From Psychrilyobacter sp. (GTDB lineage Bacteria; Fusobacteriota; Fusobacteriia; Fusobacteriales; Fusobacteriaceae), in the NCBI GenBank assembly GCA_023145315.1, contig JAGLEA010000166.1, positions 1 to 9,666 of the forward strand: DNA of 9,666 nucleotides. Direction: 5' to 3'. The notes beneath the pieces are model-generated. The model made no database searches. It had not been told where the DNA came from and saw only the letters and a program-made list of their open reading frames with translations. Of this stretch, positions 5,306 to 9,666 are shown one piece after another. The stretch's first letter is position 1, and each line of letters opens with the position of its first letter. The position numbers and the translations under genes were made by a program.

Positions 5306-6580
5306 ATGGTGAATATGGAAGTTTTAGAAGGAATTAAAATAATAGATCTAAAAGAAGTGTTTTCAACTGAACTCTTAGTTCTTTTAAAAAAAATAGAGAT
5401 AGTTTCTAAAAAGCGTGGTGAAAGAGTATTTCTAGTAGGTGGAATAGTAAGAGATAGCCTATTAGGAATATGGAGTAAAGATATTGATATAGTTGTAGAA
5501 GGAGATGCCATAAATTTTTCTTTGGAGTTAAAAAAAACTATAGACGCAGAGAAAGTTATAACCTATGAAAAATTTAAAACAGCAGTATTAGTAATAGATT
5601 CAAAAATAAAAATAGATTTAGCTAGTTCTAGAGTAGAATATTACGAATATCCTGCTTCACTACCTATAGTAGAGAATAGCACGATAAAAGAAGATATGTA
5701 TAGACGAGATTTCACTATAAATTCTATGGCATTAGAAATAGAGGGGAATTTCTCTAGTGAAGTTATAGATTTTTATAATGGGCAAGAAGATTTAAAAAAT
5801 AAAAAAATTAAAGTATTACATAATTTGAGTTTCATAGATGATCCAACAAGAATAATTAGAGCTTTGAGATTTGCTGGAAGGTATAAATTTGATTTAGAAA
5901 AAAAAACTGAGATACTTTTAAAAGATGGGATATCAGAAGGTTATTTAAAAAAGTTATCATGGCCTAGATTAAAACAGGAATTTAAAATTTTATTTGATGA
6001 AAAGAACTCTATGAGAGCTATATGCTTATTAGATAAATATAATATATTAGAAGAAATCCATCCTATGATAAAGTGCAATGAAAAAACACTTGAAAAAATT
6101 AAAAAAATAGAGAAAGTAGGAAAATTTTTTGAAATATTTAAAATAGAAAAATGGTTGATAATATTTTTTATTCTTTTAGAAAATCTAGAAAAAAATGAAT
6201 TCAATCAAGTGTTAATAAAATTTGATTTTACAAACAAACAAATAAAAAAATATAACTATGGAATTTTGAAAAAAACTGAGATACTAGAGAAAATAAAAAA
6301 AATAGATTTAAATTCAGAAATATATATTATTCTAAATAAGATTTCTATAGAAACTATAGTTATTCTAATGGTTGAAAGTCAAAACAGCGATGAGGAATCA
6401 TACAGAAAAATAAAAAAATATTTATTTGAAATAAAAGATGTGAAACCTAAAATTCGAGGAGAAGACTTAATAAAAAAAGGTATAAAACCAAATAAATTTT
6501 TTAAAAGTAAATTAAACTATTATTTTATGCTACAATTAGATAATATTCATTTGAAAAAAATAGAACTACTAAATTTTTAG
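5306..6580 (+). CDS. cca: tRNA nucleotidyltransferase (CCA-adding family, class II), 424 aa
   Basis: This enzyme builds or repairs the 3' CCA end of tRNA. The polymerase-β-like head is clear: VGGIVRD (44–50), the catalytic pair D59 and D61 (KDIDIVVEG), a possible third acidic residue D104, RRDFTINSMA (133–142) and DDPTRIIRALRF (178–189), the motif that selects C or A (usually EDxxR, here DDxxR). The rest is a lysine- and isoleucine-rich helical tail. Near the end, GEDLIKKGIKPNKF resembles the C-terminal domain of CCA enzymes. No HD domain is seen. Some bacteria split CC- and A-adding between two enzymes, and I cannot tell which type this is. The start is uncertain: ATG 5306 has no Shine-Dalgarno, and ATG 5315 has only GGTGA close by. 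Its TAG stop is part of the Shine-Dalgarno of the next gene. Confidence 0.9.
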   Translation: MVNMEVLEGIKIIDLKEVFSTELLVLLKKIEIVSKKRGERVFLVGGIVRDSLLGIWSKDIDIVVEGDAINFSLELKKTIDAEKVITYEKFKTAVLVIDSKIKIDLASSRVEYYEYPASLPIVENSTIKEDMYRRDFTINSMALEIEGNFSSEVIDFYNGQEDLKNKKIKVLHNLSFIDDPTRIIRALRFAGRYKFDLEKKTEILLKDGISEGYLKKLSWPRLKQEFKILFDEKNSMRAICLLDKYNILEEIHPMIKCNEKTLEKIKKIEKVGKFFEIFKIEKWLIIFFILLENLEKNEFNQVLIKFDFTNKQIKKYNYGILKKTEILEKIKKIDLNSEIYIILNKISIETIVILMVESQNSDEESYRKIKKYLFEIKDVKPKIRGEDLIKKGIKPNKFFKSKLNYYFMLQLDNIHLKKIELLNF

Positions 6581-6593
6581 GAGGTTAGAAGTG
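6578..6593 (+). promoter_or_regulatory. Coupling site: cca stop inside the Shine-Dalgarno of a GTG start
   Basis: TAGGAGG (6578–6584) contains the TAG stop of cca and the ribosome binding site for the patatin gene. GTG 6591 follows after 6 bases. Ribosomes finishing cca would end on the initiation site, so the two genes are probably translationally coupled. Confidence 0.7.
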
Positions 6594-8876
6594 AAAAACA
6601 GAATTTATTATTTATTTTTTATCTATATTTTTTTTATAGTGACAATAAGTGCAGAAGTAATATCTCCTAAAATAAATATAGAAAGTATTAGTGATATAGA
6701 TACAACTATACTACTAAAAAAACAGCAAATAAAAGAATTAGAAAGTTTAAAAAACTCAATTTTAAAGAAAAAACAGACAGGTAAAAAAGTAAAAATAGGA
6801 TTAGCCCTTAGTGGGGGTGGAGCTAAAGGTTTTGCTCATATAGGTGTTCTTAGATTTTTAGAAGAAAACAATATTAAAATAGACTATATTAGTGGAACAA
6901 GTATGGGAGCAATAGTAGCGAGTTTCTATGCACTAGGGTATACGCCAGACGAAATAGAAACTATAGTAAAAACAATGGATTGGGATTACAGGCTTTCAAA
7001 TGAACCGATGAGAAAAGATATACCTTTAGAAAATAAATATAAAAATAATAAATATTTTATGTCTATGACATATGATAATAAACTTAATTTTGATCTGCCT
7101 AAAGGTGTTTTGACGGGAGAAAAATCATATTTAAAATTAAGGGAGTTATTTTGGGGAATGGATGCTAATCAGTCATTTGATGATTTCCCAATTCCTTTAA
7201 GAATTGTTGCAACAGATTTTAATACTGGAAAAGCTAAAACTTTTGATCATGGTGATCTAGCGAAAATAATAAGTGCAAGTATGGCAATTCCTACAATATA
7301 TGATCCTGTTACAATAGATGGACGAGCATACGTAGATGGAATGATGTCTAGAAATCTTCCTGTAGAGGATCTTTTCGCGGCTGGAGCCGATATTGTTATA
7401 GCAAGTGATGTAGGAGCTCCGCTAGGGGAGGAGAAAGACTATAATTTGCTTGCAGTTATGAGGAAAATAACTAATTATAGAGGTGTAGAAGCAACTCTAA
7501 AGCAAAGGGAATTAGCAACGATAATAATAGATCCAGATGTAAAATTAGAAGATGCTACTGATTTTAGTAAGATGGAATATTTGATTTCAGAGGGTGAAAA
7601 AGCTGCAAAAAATAAGGAGGAAGTATTAAAAAAATATAAAAATACGAAAGTAGAAGATTTGCCAAGAAAGAAAGTAGATAAAAGGAAAGTATATATTGAA
7701 AAAATAGAAATATATGATTCTAAAATATTAACAAAAGAGATAGTAGAATCAAATTTAAGTGCCAAAATACCTGGTATAGTTGACTATAAAGACCTTGAAA
7801 ATTTAACGATGAAATTATATGCATTACCATATATAGGAAAAGCATATTATAGTGTAAATGGATCAACACTAAAAATCGAAGTTGACGAAAAGGACCTTAA
7901 CTTTATTAGACTAGGAATGAATTACAATAACGATACAGGGTTAAAATTGGCTATAGGAACAGACTTAACAAAATTAGGTAAAGTAGGAAGAGTCACTTCT
8001 ATTGAGGGTGAATTGGGAGAATATAATGCACTAAAATTTAATAATTTTTGGTATTATGGTATAAGAAACAAGATAGGGATAAATCTAAGTTTTGGTTATG
8101 AGGAAAATCCTTTATTTGTTTATAAAGGAAGAGAGCTACAAGCAAAATCAACTTTTGAAACGAAATATGTAGATCTAGGTTTAACAACGAATTTATTTAA
8201 CCAATTAGAGATAAGCAGTGGACTAAGGTATAATGATGTTCAAGGTAGGTTTGATGTAGGGTCTGAAAAGTATAAAAACACATTGAATACAGAATATTCT
8301 AATCAAGAGGTATATTTAAAATTAATTGTAGATAGACAAAATGTTAAGATATATCCAACACGAGGATCGTATATAGAGTTTCAATATGGTGTAGGTGGGA
8401 TCTCTAATGATGATGTAGAATACTATAAAGAGTCAGGAATAATGAAAACTAATGCATCAATAACTTCTAAATTATCATTAAATGCTTCACTCAGTGGTGG
8501 TCATATTACTGGTGGAGATGTTCCAATAGATAAAAATTTTAAGATAGGTGGAATAAGAAATGATTTAAATTTAGGTAGTTTTTCTTTCTATGGTTATAAT
8601 ATGATGAGAAAGTCAGCAACTGAATTTCTTATAGGACAAATAGGAGCACAGTATGAAATCGTGTCTAATTTGTTTTTAATTTTTAAAGGTAATATTATTA
8701 CCTATGAGAGTAATAGTCCGGAAGATGATAGCGTTATGGGGAAAACTTCTAAATTTGGATATGGAGCAACTCTTGGTTATAGATCATTATTAGGTCCATT
8801 AGAGTTCTCTTTGTCAAATGATACTGATGCACCAAAAAGTGTGATAGTTTCGATAAATTTAGGATATAAATTTTAA
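6591..8876 (+). CDS. fplA: FplA-like patatin phospholipase, type Vd autotransporter, 761 aa
   Basis: FplA of Fusobacterium nucleatum is a phospholipase A1 with a patatin head, one POTRA domain and a 16-strand outer-membrane barrel, related to PlpD of Pseudomonas. All parts are here. A signal peptide covers 1–21 (hydrophobic, ending TISA|EV). A charged helical stretch runs from 30 to 64. The patatin domain is about 67–345, with the oxyanion motif GGGAKG (75–80), the nucleophile S104 in GTSMG and its partner D249 in YVDGMMS. The POTRA domain is about 366–432 (VYIEKIEIYDSKIL and on). The barrel is about 436–761 and ends INLGYKF with a terminal Phe, the BamA signal. Serine and aspartate are 145 residues apart, as I recall for FplA (S98, D243). 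The GTG start follows TAGGAGG. The enzyme would sit on the cell surface or be released from it. Confidence 0.95.
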   Translation: MKNRIYYLFFIYIFFIVTISAEVISPKINIESISDIDTTILLKKQQIKELESLKNSILKKKQTGKKVKIGLALSGGGAKGFAHIGVLRFLEENNIKIDYISGTSMGAIVASFYALGYTPDEIETIVKTMDWDYRLSNEPMRKDIPLENKYKNNKYFMSMTYDNKLNFDLPKGVLTGEKSYLKLRELFWGMDANQSFDDFPIPLRIVATDFNTGKAKTFDHGDLAKIISASMAIPTIYDPVTIDGRAYVDGMMSRNLPVEDLFAAGADIVIASDVGAPLGEEKDYNLLAVMRKITNYRGVEATLKQRELATIIIDPDVKLEDATDFSKMEYLISEGEKAAKNKEEVLKKYKNTKVEDLPRKKVDKRKVYIEKIEIYDSKILTKEIVESNLSAKIPGIVDYKDLENLTMKLYALPYIGKAYYSVNGSTLKIEVDEKDLNFIRLGMNYNNDTGLKLAIGTDLTKLGKVGRVTSIEGELGEYNALKFNNFWYYGIRNKIGINLSFGYEENPLFVYKGRELQAKSTFETKYVDLGLTTNLFNQLEISSGLRYNDVQGRFDVGSEKYKNTLNTEYSNQEVYLKLIVDRQNVKIYPTRGSYIEFQYGVGGISNDDVEYYKESGIMKTNASITSKLSLNASLSGGHITGGDVPIDKNFKIGGIRNDLNLGSFSFYGYNMMRKSATEFLIGQIGAQYEIVSNLFLIFKGNIITYESNSPEDDSVMGKTSKFGYGATLGYRSLLGPLEFSLSNDTDAPKSVIVSINLGYKF

Positions 8877-8877
8877 A

Positions 8878-8917
8878 AAAAAGACTTCTAATTTGAAAGA
8901 TATTAGAAGTCTTTTTG
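8878..8917. terminator. Bidirectional terminator between fplA and the deacetylase gene
   Basis: A 15-bp perfect stem (8878–8892 with 8902–8916) closes a nine-base TTGAAAGAT loop. It has five T on the right side and eight A on the left, so it ends transcripts from both directions. It lies between the fplA stop (8876) and the convergent deacetylase stop (8921). Nineteen of its bases, 8885–8903, recur exactly inside the deacetylase coding sequence. Confidence 0.9.
8885..8903. repeat. 19-base exact direct repeat, copy 1 (in terminator)
   Basis: CTTCTAATTTGAAAGATAT here is identical to 9021–9039. This copy covers most of the left arm and all of the loop of the terminator. The second copy is coding sequence of the deacetylase (– strand residues IFQIRR). 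The bases directly before and after the 19 differ, so the match is not part of a longer duplication. Confidence 0.85.
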
Positions 8918-8920
8918 ATT

Positions 8921-9666
8921 TCAAGATATTTTATTTTCTCTTTTAATTTTTATAAAGTTATAATTCCCTCTTATTTTCCTCTTATATCCAAAACTTGTAA
9001 TAGTAGGGAATATTCCGATTCTTCTAATTTGAAAGATATCATCAGTAAGACAATACGAACCTGAGTCAGTAGATACTCCGTAAAGATATCCAGCTTCTCT
9101 AACAAGTTTTTTAGATTTTTCATCTAAATCACCATAGGGATAAGCAAATGATAGGAGTGAAACTCCTAATTTATCTTCGGTTATTTTTTTATCTCTAAAA
9201 ATTTCTTCTTTTTGCTCTTCATAATTTAATTCTGAAAGCCTAGGGTGACTTAGCGTGTGTCCGCCAAATTCAATTAATCCACTCTTTTTCATCTCTTCTA
9301 ACATGGATTTATCCATCATATAGAAAGTCTTTTCATCAGTGAGATCAACATCCCATTTATTATAAGTCCTATTTGAAACTAGATAGATAACAGCTCTAAA
9401 TCCAAATTCTTTTAAGATGGGTAAAGCATAGGTGTAGTTATCTATATAACCATCATCAAAAGTTAGAATTATATATTTTTTATCAAACCTTTTATTCAAT
9501 GGGATCTCTTTTAAGTCACTAAATGTAATAGGAATAAACTTCTGCTCTTTCAATATTTTCATATGATCTCTAAATTGAGTAGAAGTGACATATGTTCCGT
9601 GTTTACCAGTTTCTTTTTCTAAGTCCTCGATAACTCTATGATACATAATGACAGGAATCTCGTATT
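8921..9666 (-). CDS. Polysaccharide deacetylase (NodB/CE4 family), 5' end outside the window
   Basis: CE4 enzymes remove acetyl groups from GlcNAc or MurNAc units in cell wall, capsule or biofilm polymers. The first visible ATG (9644–9646) is not the true start: the frame stays open to the edge and adds YEIPVI before MYHRV. The resulting IPVIMYHRV matches the usual opening of PgaB/IcaB-like deacetylases, and no Shine-Dalgarno precedes that ATG. Numbering from the ATG, the catalytic base and metal ligand are D64 and D65 (TFDDGY), the metal histidines are H130 and H134 (GGHTLSHPRLS), and AYPYGD is the substrate-groove motif. All key residues are intact. The C-terminus is basic (KRKIRGNYNFIKIKRENK). 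The substrate and location cannot be told, because any signal peptide or anchor lies off the window. The gene converges on fplA and shares its terminator. Confidence 0.9.
   Translation of the reverse strand, partial: YEIPVIMYHRVIEDLEKETGKHGTYVTSTQFRDHMKILKEQKFIPITFSDLKEIPLNKRFDKKYIILTFDDGYIDNYTYALPILKEFGFRAVIYLVSNRTYNKWDVDLTDEKTFYMMDKSMLEEMKKSGLIEFGGHTLSHPRLSELNYEEQKEEIFRDKKITEDKLGVSLLSFAYPYGDLDEKSKKLVREAGYLYGVSTDSGSYCLTDDIFQIRRIGIFPTITSFGYKRKIRGNYNFIKIKRENKIS
9021..9039. repeat. 19-base exact direct repeat, copy 2 (in deacetylase gene)
   Basis: Identical to 8885–8903. Here it is coding DNA on the – strand and specifies IFQIRR near the deacetylase C-terminus. Confidence 0.85.

Noticed and set aside
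9644..9646. ATG 9644–9646 (– strand) as the true start of the deacetylase
   Set aside because: The open frame continues to the window edge with YEIPVI before MYHRV, the usual family opening, and no Shine-Dalgarno precedes this ATG.
1..9666. CRISPR array, insertion sequence, phage, toxin–antitoxin or other defence system
   Set aside because: No regularly spaced repeats, transposase, terminal inverted repeats or defence-type domains were found on either strand.

Overview
The window is AT-rich DNA that most likely comes from the Fusobacteriota. The basis is a patatin–POTRA–β-barrel protein of the FplA (type Vd autotransporter) kind, a trace of another outer-membrane barrel protein at the left edge, and low-GC codon use. 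I cannot name the genus from the sequence alone. No rRNA or tRNA gene, CRISPR array, insertion sequence or phage gene was seen.

Layout. Bases 1–89 hold the last 28 codons of a + strand protein whose C-terminus looks like an outer-membrane barrel. A bidirectional terminator separates it from a convergent 75-aa orphan gene on the – strand. The intergenic stretch 350–561 carries divergent promoters. From 562 the + strand runs: a membrane-anchored protein with three PASTA domains, rsgA (30S assembly GTPase), rpe (ribulose-phosphate 3-epimerase), a MarR-family regulator with a FeoA/SH3-like C-terminal domain, and an NFACT-family protein (RqcH/FbpA type) ending at a clear terminator. A second + strand unit holds a class II tRNA nucleotidyltransferase (cca) and the translationally coupled fplA-like gene, closed by a bidirectional terminator. 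At the right edge a polysaccharide deacetylase on the – strand runs out of the window; its true start lies beyond base 9666.

How the genes fit together. PASTA–rsgA–rpe matches the Firmicutes order prkC–cpgA(rsgA)–rpe, but the PASTA protein here has no kinase domain. RsgA, the NFACT protein and the tRNA nucleotidyltransferase all serve ribosome assembly, ribosome rescue or tRNA 3'-end maturation. The last + strand gene and the deacetylase act on the envelope. The most notable points are: rsgA has no ATG, GTG or TTG able to give a full-length protein and appears to start at ATT or ATC behind a perfect AGGAGG; two mutually exclusive hairpins can form at that start; the MarR regulator carries an unexpected FeoA-like domain; and a 19-base exact repeat is shared by the fplA terminator and the deacetylase coding sequence.
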